Part shown: positions 1-59,408 of the stretch, in pieces | Layout: every line of letters begins with the position of its first letter | How positions within the stretch are numbered: position 1 is the first letter of the stretch | DNA from: Pagrus major | Lineage: Eukaryota; Chordata; Actinopteri; Spariformes; Sparidae | Direction: 5' to 3' | DNA length: 64,000 bases | NCBI RefSeq assembly: GCF_040436345.1 | Contig: NC_133238.1 | Span: forward strand, 12,850,126-12,914,125 | Notes under the pieces: generated by a model | Seen by the model: only the letters and a program-made list of their open reading frames with translations | Database searches by the model: none | Told to the model about the DNA's origin: nothing | Made by a program: the position numbers and the translations under genes

Positions 1-1033
1 CTTTAGGTGGTTCGCAGTGTTCCTAAAAGGTCGGAGCTGATTGGTCGGCGCGTGGACACAGTGCACTCTGTGTAATTGCGACAAATTTCTCCCCAACAAT
101 CTTCGCTCCTCTCGTTTGTACAATTCTGATCAGGTTACGGTGGATACGGGAAAAAGCAGCTCAGGCAGGAATGGATTGGGTGAGGTGGACTCGAAGGTAA
201 TTTCACTGTATTTGGTTTCATGCCAAGCCAAAAATAAAAAAGGACTGGTCATCGCCGTCATATCCTCATCTTCATCTGTTCTTCATCTCATACCATGACG
301 CACATACGCTCACACCCACCCCGTCTATGTGTCATCAGCGGGGCCTTCTCGTATGGGTTGTGGATGAAAGGCTGGATGGTTAATCAGCCAATCTGTCCAC
401 TCAGACTGGATAATAGCTCATGCAAGTCCCTCCGCATCAAGACTTCTATCAAAGAAAGTTGAGACGCCTTTGAGCTTCCAATGATTCACTTTTTTTTTTC
501 TTTTTTTTTTTACTTCCTGGAACAAAAATCTGCTAATCAGCGTCTGCCAAAGCTCTCCATGCTGGCCGGAGCTACATGTGTTGCCTGGGAACATTAGATC
601 ACTGGACATTGTGTCATGAAGCATCAGTGATTACAGACACACAGCGGCTCCTCCGGGGATGTTCAGGGTTCAGCTCGCTGGTACCGGACTGAAATTATGC
701 CTGCTAGTGTCAGCTGGCCTTTAATGTGAATTATACATCAGATTATAATGGAAGCAGCAGATTTAGAGAATGTTTCCTGGATATTGCTGGAAAGTATTCA
801 TAGTTAACGCACAAATCGGGTGTTAAACAGTGTTGAGACACATCTGTCTAATAAATAATGAACACAGTGAGCAACAGGTTAGAAGTGATTTAGGAAATTC
901 TGACCTTTAAATGCCATCCACCCAGGTTGTGTGAGCATTTGTTGGTCCAATTCAGGGAACTGTATTGGAATTTATGGGAAATATAATGAAAAAAATGTAA
1001 ATAAAGGGGTTATTTGCTTAAGCAATGAGAAGA

Positions 1034-1145
1034 CAAGTTTATTTATAGAGCACATTTAAAAACAACAAACGTTGATCCGAGTGCTTTACAGAAAAAACAC
1101 ATGATTTAAAGTAGAACACAGGAAAAAATCAAATCATAACAGAAA
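1034..1145. mobile_element. Retroposon tail fragment
   Basis: The sequence starts with TTTATTTATAGAGCACATTT, passes through an A-rich stretch and reaches GAGTGCTTTACAGA, followed by more A-rich sequence. This arrangement (TTTATTTATATAGCAC ... AAGTGCTTTACA) is a common tail of teleost SINE/LINE-type retroposons, as I remember them. The exact family is not determined. Confidence 0.5.
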
Positions 1146-2265
1146 CAACAAAATAAAATACAAAGAAAGTAATAACCTCAGAGAGGTCAGGTATGTGATT
1201 AGTCTGTATTTACCATGTCACATGCAGATAGAAAAAGAAACCTTTTACCAAGTCAGCCGACTTAATTGAAAACCTTTCTAATAGAAATGAAAAACCGACT
1301 TGAGTTGAACCCCAATCGAACGCAGCCAGTTCACTCCAGTAATATAATCAAGTTTTTGATTAAAAGCCTATAGTGCTCTGGCTCAGACGGTGCAGTCGCG
1401 TTGGCAGTAGTGTGGGCAGCACATGTCATGAGAGGATTCACTATTTGATTGTAATTTCACTGGATTCCTGTTTAATTGGATGCTGAAAAATGTGTCTGTA
1501 GATGTGATGGAAGAGAGTGCTGCTGAATGAAGTGCATGGCTACAGTTCAGTGAAGTGGACATATTTGAACCACTTAAAAACCAAGTATTGCTTTTTGACA
1601 ATAAGTTCACTATTAAAAGGTACTTTTATATTGAAACTGTACAAAATTCCCAAAATTCCCAAGCTAAGCTACATTTTCCAGGAAATTTTCTGGAATTTTC
1701 TTGTAGCCCTGTTTGTTTGTATTTGTATTGTATTGTAGTTCATCTGACTAAACCTTATGAAAGATGTTTTTTTTCTTCCTCTGCCCCCAGCGAGGTGTTA
1801 CTGTATGTTAAGAGTGGTTTTTAGGAGTGGCGGTTGTACTTTGTGAATATTTTTATACGTGCTGTATTCGCAGGCTTTATGTCATTGTTTTATATAAAAT
1901 GCCTGACCGAAATATATCTGTTCATTACCTAACTGTAAGTGTTGACAGCCTGTGGGAGTCCTCCGCACCTGTACGCATACAGGTGTGCAAAGGTCACTTT
2001 CCCTGTATTCTGACACCACAAACAAAAACAATCTTATCTTCAGCTTGAGCTCTGTTTGTTTGTGAGTCGTCTGTATTGCAACCTGAGGAATGTTCAGCAC
2101 TTGAAAAGGTAAATATAGGGTTTCCATGCCAGGGATGCTTACATTAGATATATGATGGTGTAGAATCAGTGCCAACTAAAACAGCCCACAAAACAGGTGT
2201 TTAGATTTGGATCAATGACAAGCTAAGAGTTTGCAGTTTAGATGGCAATCTGTGAGCCAGGAGAC

Positions 2266-2266
<1 letters not shown>

Positions 2267-2301
<35 letters not shown>
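2267..2301. repeat. (TG)n microsatellite
   Basis: An uninterrupted TG dinucleotide run in dmd intron 60. Confidence 0.95.
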
Positions 2302-2303
<2 letters not shown>

Positions 2304-3403
2304 CCTGGTGGGCTTAGCCCCGCCCCCCTGTGTGTACCTACAGAGCCGTGCTGATTTGGCACAATTATCTCAACTCCATCTAGATCGACAGCTCATTCAG
2401 AGCTGAAGGAGACTCGCAGGAGACTGCATCCTCTCTAATTCCTCCACTACAAATTCAATTATCTTCTCCATGCTTGTCTTTGTGTCTCCTCCCCTCCCCT
2501 TCCTCATCCTCTGCCTGCCCATGCTTGTACTTCGACTCATTACGCCTACTTTTTTTTAATGGTACAAGTATATTATAGATATAGATATCCAATACGACAC
2601 ACGCAAAAATCACCCTCCAGTGTGTTTCCATCATCATTTATAAAGTTATTCATTACTTTGAAGAAGCATTAGAGCTGAAAGTTTTCTTCTGGCCTTGAAA
2701 GTGTGATTGCCAGGATTATATTTCTTCCCTTTCTTACAGCTAGCTACCTTGATAGCAAGATAGCCAAGGCTAGAGCTAGCTAGCGAAGATACATTTACAT
2801 TTATTTACTAATAGCTGATGTGTGTATTTGTAAAATATCCAATCTGATAAACTAACATCTTGGTAATTCAATTTGAGGAGGTAGTTCAATCCAATCAGAG
2901 GAGAAACAGCAGCTGAAGCTAACTAGCTTAGCTCAGCGCTAGCTTACACAACCTTTGAGGGGAATTCAGGCAATGTGATATAGTTAAGTTACCTTTAAAT
3001 GACATATTAACATGAATTAAATGTATTTAATTGTAGATTCAGTTTTATATTGATTTCAGAATAAATTAAGCGCACCTCTCAAGACAGAAATGCTAAGGAC
3101 TAGCCTGCGGCTGTTAAGAAATCATCACATAAGGCAAATTTTCTTAAACAAACATGACAGCTGAAGTTGTAGTATCTACATTTTATTATTGTTTATCAGG
3201 TGCTATAGCAGAAGTAGCTCATAATTCTGGGAATATTCAAGGTGGGAATTAACAGGAATATATGCAAATTTGGGGGGATTTATGAGAAATAATGTGAAAT
3301 ATCATGGAGAAAATGTAAATATAGGCGTTATTTGTCATTATGTCATATACAGATGGTAACATCTATCCCTCTAAATGTGTTTCTTTCCATCTTTCTCCAT
3401 CAG

Positions 3404-52037
<48,634 letters not shown>

Positions 52038-52601
52038 TCCCGCCCTCCCCTCAACCTTCATCCCCCGTCTCCTCGCCCTCCTCCCCTCCCCTCCCCTCCC
52101 CTCCCCTCCCTACCTGTCGCATGCTTTTCTAGTCAAAACAACTGGATTGGAAACACAGTTTACAAAGAGAATATATAACGTCTATTTTTGTGAAGGATTG
52201 CGGTTCAAAGCAACGACGCGTACAAAAAAAAAAACAAACAAAAGAAAAACATTATAACTTGTAGATTTCAGTAGTTTCTTAAAACGTCCTGAAGTTGTTT
52301 TATTATTAACAGAGGCTGGTTTTTAAACTTCTATGCAATTGTATAAAAACAAGAGTGGGGTCGGGAGGGGAGGGGTCGTCAAAGAGAGATGAGATACAAA
52401 TAAGTGTGTTCAGTGTGGTCGAATATTTGCCATCTCTTTGTAATCGGGGAAACAGCTAAAGCATTTCAGACATTTGTATCAAAAAAAGAATGATTGTAAA
52501 CATAAGGGTGCTTTCTAAGAGGAAAATGTCTTTCTATAACAGCGTACACTACTGTCAAGGTAATGCAGGCATCCTGGATCTTTACAGTACGTTGTCTGTG
52601 A

Positions 52602-52638
52602 GACTGTGTGTGTGTGTGTGTGTATGTGTGTGAGAGTT

Positions 52639-52671
<33 letters not shown>

Positions 52672-52685
52672 CTGTGTGTGTGTGG
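52602..52685. repeat. (GT)n microsatellite in dmd 3' UTR
   Basis: An interrupted GT repeat. Confidence 0.95.
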
Positions 52686-54132
52686 TGGTGCCTAATATCC
52701 ACATTACATTACAGCTTTTTTTTTTTTTTGGCTTTGGCTGACAAACGCCACGTTATATTTGAATTCTTCATTCATCCGCTCATCCGTCCGTCCGCCCATC
52801 CATCAGTTTCTCCATCTTCCCTGTTATTAACATCTCTATGGCAACAGTTTTTACCATCCCTGTATTTGCTTTTCAGCGCCGTGTACTGTGTGCTGCGAGA
52901 GGCCCGGTTCAGAACTGAGACAATTCAGCAAGGTCGCGTCAAAATCCGGAAATAATTAGGGCATAATTGGGCCTCATTCGGATTCCACTTTATGATAATC
53001 AACTTAATTAGTGGAAATGAAAAACGGCAGACTCTTTATAGTACATTAAACAAGTATTTGACACTAGAAAGGCTCACTGTGCAATATCCTGCATTTATCA
53101 TCCCTATTGATCAAAGTACTAATTTTATTTACCTTTTATAAAATGGTAATTAATGAATTAAATATATTCAGCCCTAGATATCTTGACTTTTTGCTCCTAG
53201 TAAGGGTAAAATGTTAAAAACATTGGATCCTACCTTTCCCACAATGCAACTTCAAAGCATCTTTCAGTAAACCCTAGGTGCTCATGTCTTTGAATTCCAT
53301 GCGTCCATTTTAAAGCGCAAAGAACTTGAAAATAAGTTTTTAAGAGTCCGAGCATAAACATTTGTTGTATTAAAGATGATCTCATCTAAAATTCAGTTAT
53401 TTAAGTTGCATTAATCCTCAGTTCTGCATCGGGCCTCGACAGAATCCTCCAGAAAGAACGTTTTTTAAGACAAAATGTCCTGATTATTGCACTGGTGTCA
53501 CTAAGATGCTTTTCGAGTGTCTTTTTTACGGCCTGTTGACCACACACAGTACACTGTGCATCGGTTTGTACTGTAAGAAGAATGTTATTTTAATGAAATC
53601 TGAGCACTACAGTGTCACAAGGCTGCTAGTTGAGATTGTTTCTGAAGAATTCTTCTGATTTTAAACGGAGAAATATTTGAGTTTTAGGAAAGCCCAGTAA
53701 CGTTAAGCTCTACCTCGTGTGAAGTCCGGTCCGGAGGCAATTTTTCTCTACTGTACTCGATCCCTCACTCCTCTCAGATTATCGATTATTATTAATTGAT
53801 TATTGCTGGCTGATTGAGTCACGTCAGATGTCCTATAAATATATATAACGCTCCGTACATGTTCTACTGCACTGTAGGAGCCTCCGATCTGAATGTTCGG
53901 ATGCATTCACTGCATTTCTCATCTCTGTCAGAGATTTATACGACTCGCGTATCAAAAACGAGCATTTTACACAAATCAGATGAACCCGTGTGCACTACTG
54001 TCATACCTGGAACATACTAGACATTTGTTTTTCTGTGTGGAGGATGCGTTTATTCTAGCAGATTCGTCTTCGGTTAAAGAGCTATTTTGTTTTGTGCTGT
54101 GTGAGGTGTTACGATATTAGCATGTGTGACTA

Positions 54133-54138
54133 AATAAA
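54133..54138 (+). terminator. dmd: Upstream poly(A) signal of dmd
   Basis: AATAAA within CTAAATAAACTCC. A shorter 3' UTR could end shortly after it. Confidence 0.45.
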
Positions 54139-54440
54139 CTCCATCCTTATTTAATGTGTAACCACTCAGAGAAGTCCGTGGTGAGCATCGCGGCGTTATA
54201 CACTTGTGTGTGTGTGTGTGTGTGTGTGTGTTTATGGCGTCATATACTTTCAGCATGATCCAAAAGTTTTTGTTTCTGTTTTGATCCAGACACTGAATTT
54301 GATTTTCTTTGTTTTTCATTTCTAACGTTTGTTTCATTCTCACATCATTTTTCAAAATAACGCGTCAATACTTCACAACATATCAGATTCCACCAAATAT
54401 ATGCCTTACTACTGTATTATAAAATGCTTTACTGTATATC

Positions 54441-54446
54441 AATAAA
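54441..54446 (+). terminator. dmd: Distal poly(A) signal of dmd
   Basis: AATAAA in TATCAATAAAGCACGC, followed by GT/T-rich sequence (GTTATGTTGATTTG) typical of a downstream element. It is the last strong signal before the convergent neighbour. Confidence 0.65.
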
Positions 54447-54488
54447 GCACGCAGTTATGTTGATTTGACTCGCCTCTTTGATTTGCTC

Positions 54489-54494
54489 TTTATT
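54489..54494 (-). terminator. Poly(A) signal of the GPCR gene
   Basis: TTTATT on the plus strand is AATAAA on the minus strand. Further copies lie at 54498-54503 and 54528-54533. They fall about 570 bp after the GPCR stop codon. Confidence 0.5.
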
Positions 54495-55064
54495 GTGTTT
54501 ATTTTAGAAAAAGTGCACATATAAACTTTTATTTTGAAAAGCTGGTTATGTACAAAAAGCAAAACAACCATTATCTTACTATTTAGATATCAGTGAGGTG
54601 AGATGTCTGCACAGAGCCCAAAGTAAACTGAACACCCGCCCTGCTGCCGTCTGCCAAGAGATACAGAAGTATCCGCTGCCACACCACCAGACTACACAGC
54701 AGCTTCGCTCCTCAGGCCTCTCATCCTCTCTCATCTCATCGTACAGCTCCTGATGTTAAATAAAATGCGCAATTTGTTTCAGCAGAGCATGAAACGTTAC
54801 AGGTGAGTTTGAAAGACAGTAAATAACAACACATATTAGAATATTTCTAAATATAGAAACTTTTATAGAAATGTTTCGTCTGCAGGTTGACTCCTGACTT
54901 CTTTGACTTCCAAAACCAAACAGTTTATTGGACATCTTCAGATGAATCTTCTTGCATGTGTCAATGTATTGAAGTATGCAAGCAGTGGCTACAATGACTG
55001 ATGTGTAGTCTTTATCATGACGAGCTGTGTGTGAAGAGTGTTTGCTCTAGTGATCCTCCAGCGC

Positions 55065-55743
55065 TTAGTGTGTTGACCGGAGGCTCCACAGTCCTTTCCA
55101 TATTCCCGTCAGAGTGTGTCGGAACAACCTCATCCTGTACGCGTACACGATCGGGTTGAGGGCCGAGTTGGCGTGGGAGAGCATGATGGCCGCTAGTGTG
55201 AGCCACATGGGCACCTTACACTGTGGACAGAGCAGCAGGATGCTGTTAATGACGTGGATGGGCATCCAGCACACCATGAAGAGAAACAGGACCAGGATGA
55301 GGGAGGTGGCTTTACGGAGCTCCTGAAAGTTGGATTTTGCCTTGGTGGACTCTCCTGGATGAAGGTCAGCGGGGGCAGAACTGCTGATGGATCCAGCTGT
55401 GGAGACCCTGGGTCCTGTCTTTGTGAAGACAACAGTAGTCTCAGTGTCAATAAGAGAACCGATGCCGGACTCTTTTCTCGCCCCCATGTCTGCGCCACCT
55501 CCAGTCGTTCCCACAGCGGCTTCGCTCCCACTGTCAACCATCCCGGAGCTCCCACTACCAACAACTGTCACCTCACTAACGGACGTCCCCCTGACCAGGT
55601 TGATGCGTCTGATTTGGTGTAGGACAGTGAGGAAGATGTGTCCGTAGATGAAGATCATGGCCACCAGCGGCACCAGGAAGCAGCAGAAGAAGTTGAAGTA
55701 GACCAAGTAGGTCATGTCCACCACACAGGTGAAGATACAGTAG
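55065..55743 (-). CDS. Adenosine-receptor-like GPCR exon 4
   Basis: Acceptor ttccag. The first base completes AAC (Asn), then YCIFTCVVDMTYLVYFNFF. It contains helices 5-7, the long third loop and a short tail ending SLRSTH and a stop. Confidence 0.9.
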
Positions 55744-56544
55744 CTGGAAGATCAAGGAGGCATATATATTATGTTATATTACATTAATTCATACATTCAT
55801 CCTTGGATTTTCTTGCAGTCTCGTTACCATTCCCTCTTTTATTTACTCAGTCTATCATCTATCCTCCCTCCTCATCCTCTTACTTGGAGTCTGCTGATTG
55901 TCTGTGTGGGTCCATGAGGGGCACAGACCCGGAGACGGCCGCCAGGCACCAGGTGACCAGCAGGGCCAGGTTGGCGTTCCTGGGGCTCATGACGCGCTCG
56001 TACTGGAAGGGCAAGAGGATGGCCATGTATCGCTCCGCTGCCACCGCCAACATACTCAGGATGGAGCTCTGGAAGAGAATCGACCATTTTTCTAAGAAGT
56101 CGTACAAGATGTTTAGCATAGATTCAATCACTAGAGCCTCCAGGTAAACATTCCTACCTGTGTGAGCACCATCAGCATGCTGAGCAGCACCAGGCAGAGG
56201 GGCATGTTGTGGCGAGGTTGACCCAGGTCTGTCAGCACTGCACAGGGGATGCCCACCAATCCCACCAGGATGTCCGCCACTGCCAGCGACACCTTCACAC
56301 ACAAGCAGAGTTTAGACCTCTGTGAAGACAAGAATCCCACATTTCAGATAAAAACTGATTCCCTCACCAGGAAGTAGTTGGTGACGGTGCGAAGCTTCTT
56401 GTTGCGGATGACGGCCAGACAAACCAGGAAGTTGCCTATGATGGCCAGCATGGCGATGATGAGCTCAGTGGCGATGTAGATCCCTTTAAAGCGAGGTAGG
56501 TATCCAGACGGCATCGATGCCGAACAGCTACCACTCGCATTCAT
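55065..56544 (-). CDS. Adenosine-receptor-like G protein-coupled receptor (4 coding exons)
   Basis: Exons 56368-56544, 56158-56292, 55884-56068 and 55065-55743 join in frame to a 391-residue seven-helix receptor. It would act at the cell surface through G proteins. N-terminal NAS is a glycosylation site. Adenosine-receptor hallmarks are LTQSSILSMLAVAAERY (helix 3), DMTYLVYFNFF (helix 5), WMPIHVINSILLLCPQCK (helix 6) and LSHANSALNPIVYAYR (helix 7). The Asn of helix 6, the His of helix 7 and the Phe of extracellular loop 2 that contact adenosine in this family are kept, but the usual Phe-Glu pair is Phe-Thr. The third intracellular loop is about 98 residues (roughly 211-308) and Ser/Thr/Gly-rich, far longer than in A1 or A2 receptors. 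Subtype is not assignable from sequence alone; an A2/A3-like orphan is possible. Confidence 0.88.
55884..56068 (-). CDS. Adenosine-receptor-like GPCR exon 3
   Basis: It encodes SSILSMLAVAAERYMAILLP, helix 4 and a short second extracellular loop (DPHRQSADS). It leaves in phase 2 at AA|gtaaga. Confidence 0.9.
56158..56292 (-). CDS. Adenosine-receptor-like GPCR exon 2
   Basis: A 135-bp exon, in phase 0 at both ends, encodes VSLAVADILVGLVGIPCAVL to MVLTQ: helix 2 and the start of helix 3. Confidence 0.9.
56368..56544 (-). CDS. Adenosine-receptor-like GPCR exon 1 (start)
   Basis: 59 codons from ATG encode MNASGSCSASMPSGYLPRFK, helix 1 (ELIIAMLAIIGNFLVCLAV) and NKKLRTVTNYFL. GN of helix 1 is the family Asn 1.50. 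The donor is gtgagg. Confidence 0.88.
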
Positions 56545-56565
56545 GATCCCACAGTCCTGGAAAAC
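56545..56565 (-). other. GPCR 5' UTR part of start exon
   Basis: On the minus strand, ctcttccag|GTTTTCCAGG is a plausible acceptor just upstream of the ATG. This implies at least one non-coding upstream exon; a donor ACAG|gtgagt at 58087 is a candidate for its end. Confidence 0.4.
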
Positions 56566-57184
56566 CTGGAAGAGACTGTGAGAAAGTCGAGTATTACAGC
56601 TTTAAATAACCAAGTTGTAAAAGAAACATGCAAGAGGTGAGCAAATCATCCACTTAATGTGTCCACTGCTTCTCAGAGAGGTGTTTCTATCTTTTATACT
56701 GAGAGAACAGGCTGGATTTAGCTGAAGAGAACAAGAGATATGACGGGACGGAGGAACAGTGGTTGTTATGAAGCTCAGTCTGAGGCCTTTGTGCCGACCT
56801 ACTGAGTGGTGAAAATTGTTCCTGATAAGGGACAAAAACAACAAACACACAACCCAAGTGTCCACCGGTTACACTCAGAGATAGAGAATCAAACCTGCTG
56901 CCTGTGGCTGCGCACACATGAGGACAGACTCACAACAAATCAACAGCAGCAGGTGTAAATTAACTTCATGTCGCTGCATTTCATCTCTGCATTTGTGCGT
57001 GAGTGATTAGGGACCGTCCACAAATTATTTGATAGTCCAGGTGAGGTCAACGTTATGTTTGACCTTTTTATTAAGGGTTATGTCCCACCTAATATCTCAA
57101 CTCAACCATGATTTAAGGTTAAAATGTTTGGTTTTTTTGGCACATTAGAGGAGGAATTGGTGCTGAACATGCATGATGTTTATT

Positions 57185-57475
57185 TAGAGCTGAAACAATG
57201 ACTCGATTGATCAATTAGCTGATCCGCAGGAAATTAATCAGCAACTTTGTTGATCGTCACACCAGCAAAATTGCAAATTATCCAGCTAGCTAGCGACTTC
57301 CAGATTCTAAAATGATAGCAGTTGCTACTTTTCTTTGTTTTATATGATTTTCTATTGAGCATCTTTAGCTTCTCGAGTGTTGGTCGGGCAAAACTAGACA
57401 TTTTAAGATGTAAACTTGGACTCAACAGATCAACTTATCAAGAAAATAATTTTGAGTTGCTGCCCTAATTATATA
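57185..57475. repeat. Dispersed repeat with GATTAATC-type end
   Basis: ATTGATCAATTAGCTGATCC, GGAAATTAATCAGCAACTTT and ATTTTGAGTTGCTGCCCTAA match the ends of a repeat found throughout teleost genomes. A fragment resembling its end also occurs near 10950. Confidence 0.55.
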
Positions 57476-59099
57476 ACTTTATTTATTTAACCTCTTGAGG
57501 AGCCGCCATTGTTATTTTTAATCAGTCGCCGTTCTTTATGGAAGGCTAGGCAATTTATTAACATCATGCAAACAAGTTGTCAACGTGTTGTCTGTTATTC
57601 ACACATCAACAATGTTAATTTTACCATTATTCAGTTAGAATGCAGATTAAAGACAAAGTGAGAGTTAACGATGATCCCTACTCTCTATAAAGATCATCTT
57701 CTTTGGCTCAAAACTGACATATTGTCTCGACTATAGTGACTAGAAAATGAAATGTTTTTCACATTTTGATGTATCTTGCCTTCAAATTTTGGAAGAAGAG
57801 GGTGAAATTTAATATAATTCTGGCTGTAGGACTCTCCCCAAACATCGGACTACACTCTCTTCAGCAAAAAGATAAAATACAAATTGCAATGCAGTTAATG
57901 CAAAATGCTGTTCAGACCATCCTAATAATTCTCATACAGTCCCTTAGAGAAAAAAACAAAACAAAACAAGGACAAATAGAGCGTAATAAGGCTCTATAAA
58001 CAGATATCAACAAGACAATTTCCTGCATAATTATTGTTTCATTGGTGGATAAAGTAGTTTAAGCTTGGATCACGATGCGTACTCACCTGTGCTAGGCTTC
58101 AGGTGCAGTCATCACACAGTTTGGAAGGTGCAGACCATCCTGGACACATTTAACAACATGGGGTTGATGCAGGAGAGACATCAGAGTTCACTGAGGGGAA
58201 ACTGAGAAAGAAGCAGGATGAAACCACACCTCTTCCCGCCATCCCTTCCTCTTCTCCTCTCCCTCTCTTTCTCTCTTTCTTTCTTACAGCAGAGATAAAA
58301 GGAATAATGCAGAATACGTCAAGCAGGAGGCCGCTGAATGAACAGCAGCAGTTGCAACACGGCTCTGGATGTGGGTGAAATGGAAAAGCAGATATGCTTT
58401 GACGTAAACCTCCATCCTGTTCCCCACAAAACAAACAAGTCATATTAATTTTTTGGATTATGTCTGCATGAGCAACTCTTTCATGCGGTGAATGACTGTG
58501 ATGTTTCAGTAAAGAACAATGAAGGAGGAACCGAACGTGCTTAATGTGCAGCTACAATGAGAAACAAGTGTTACACAGTGCTTTAAAACATGAGCATACA
58601 TGTTATCAGATTGCAGCGTATTATTGCTGTATTGTTTGCACAAAGTACACAAGGTAGCTACAAGGTACAAGTATACACAAGTAATATTGGTTAAATGTAT
58701 TTAAACTATCAAAGATTAAAAGGACACAATGCAGGAAATTACACACCTGTGCATGTTTAACAATTATATATTATATTATAATATTCTTATTACTGATGCA
58801 TTCATGTGTAAGTACAATTTTAAAGATGTAGTTTGTTTAGAGGGAGTTAATTTTAACAATTAAACCCAATTCTTTATATTTTGTTTATACTATACATCAG
58901 CTCATTATATTTCATAAAGTAACTCGCCGCATAATAGAAAACGCACTCAAACGAAGTACAAGTACCTCAAATTTTTAGCAGTACTTGAGTACTTATGTCC
59001 CAATAAAAGTATTTTTGTTTTTACTTTGTGTTTGTTTAGTTTTGCTGCTGCGTTCTCACCTGTCACCACCAGGTGTCACCAGAACACTGTTATCGTTTT

Positions 59100-59315
59100 T
59101 TATTAACGCGAGAGCGCCAACCCGGAAGTTGTTGCGGGTCACGTGACTGCAGCTCAACGTGCTCGGTGTTGACATGAAGAGCAGCAGTCAGTGCTGAGGA
59201 GGTTTTCTTCTCTTACAGTTTATGATTTAATACATTTGTAGCTCATGTGACGCATTTTAATAGAGAGGACCATCTCCTAGCTTTAGCCGGAAGCTAAACA
59301 GGCTAACAGACAGAC
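59100..59315 (+). promoter_or_regulatory. gtf3c3: gtf3c3 promoter and 5' UTR
   Basis: CCGGAAGT (59122-59129, ETS-type) lies close to the palindrome GTCACGTGAC (59138-59147, an E-box of the USF/TFE type). No TATA box is evident, as expected for a housekeeping gene. The transcription start probably lies within about 100 bp downstream. Confidence 0.6.
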
Positions 59316-59408
59316 ATGTCTGGTTTCAGCGCTGAGCTGATCGACTACCTGGAGGGTAGGATCACCTTTGAGGAGTTTGACAAGCGGAGAGATGAGAGGA
59401 GAGCCAAG
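59316..59408 (+). CDS. gtf3c3: gtf3c3 exon 1
   Basis: 31 codons, MSGFSAELIDYLEGRITFEE to RRAK. The start is ACAGACATGT, and no in-frame ATG is needed upstream. The donor is gtaggt. Confidence 0.93.

Larger units (their letters stand above)
1..3403. other. dmd: dmd intron 60 (3' part)
   Basis: This stretch lies upstream of the first recognisable dystrophin exon. No reading frame encodes the expected end of the preceding rod segment (an NTRWKLLQ-like sequence), so exon 60 must lie outside the window. It contains a retroposon-tail fragment at 1034-1145, a TG microsatellite at 2267-2301 and GCTAG-rich sequence around 2740-2950. The short open frames here have no recognisable similarity and no splice context. 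Confidence 0.75.
52038..54462 (+). other. dmd: dmd 3' UTR
   Basis: The region is about 2.4 kb. It starts with a CCCCT-rich tract (52040-52110), then A-rich sequence, a long GT run (about 52602-52685), and two stretches related to intronic repeats (53085-53205 resembles 51215-51335; 53215-53330 resembles 46290-46450). It ends after AATAAA at 54441. Confidence 0.7.
56566..59315. other. Intergenic / 5' flank between GPCR and gtf3c3
   Basis: It contains the probable GPCR 5' intron, a dispersed repeat at 57185-57475, a CT/AG-rich patch near 58220-58290, repeat F-like sequence around 58640-59005 and the gtf3c3 promoter. No coding exon is seen. Confidence 0.65.
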
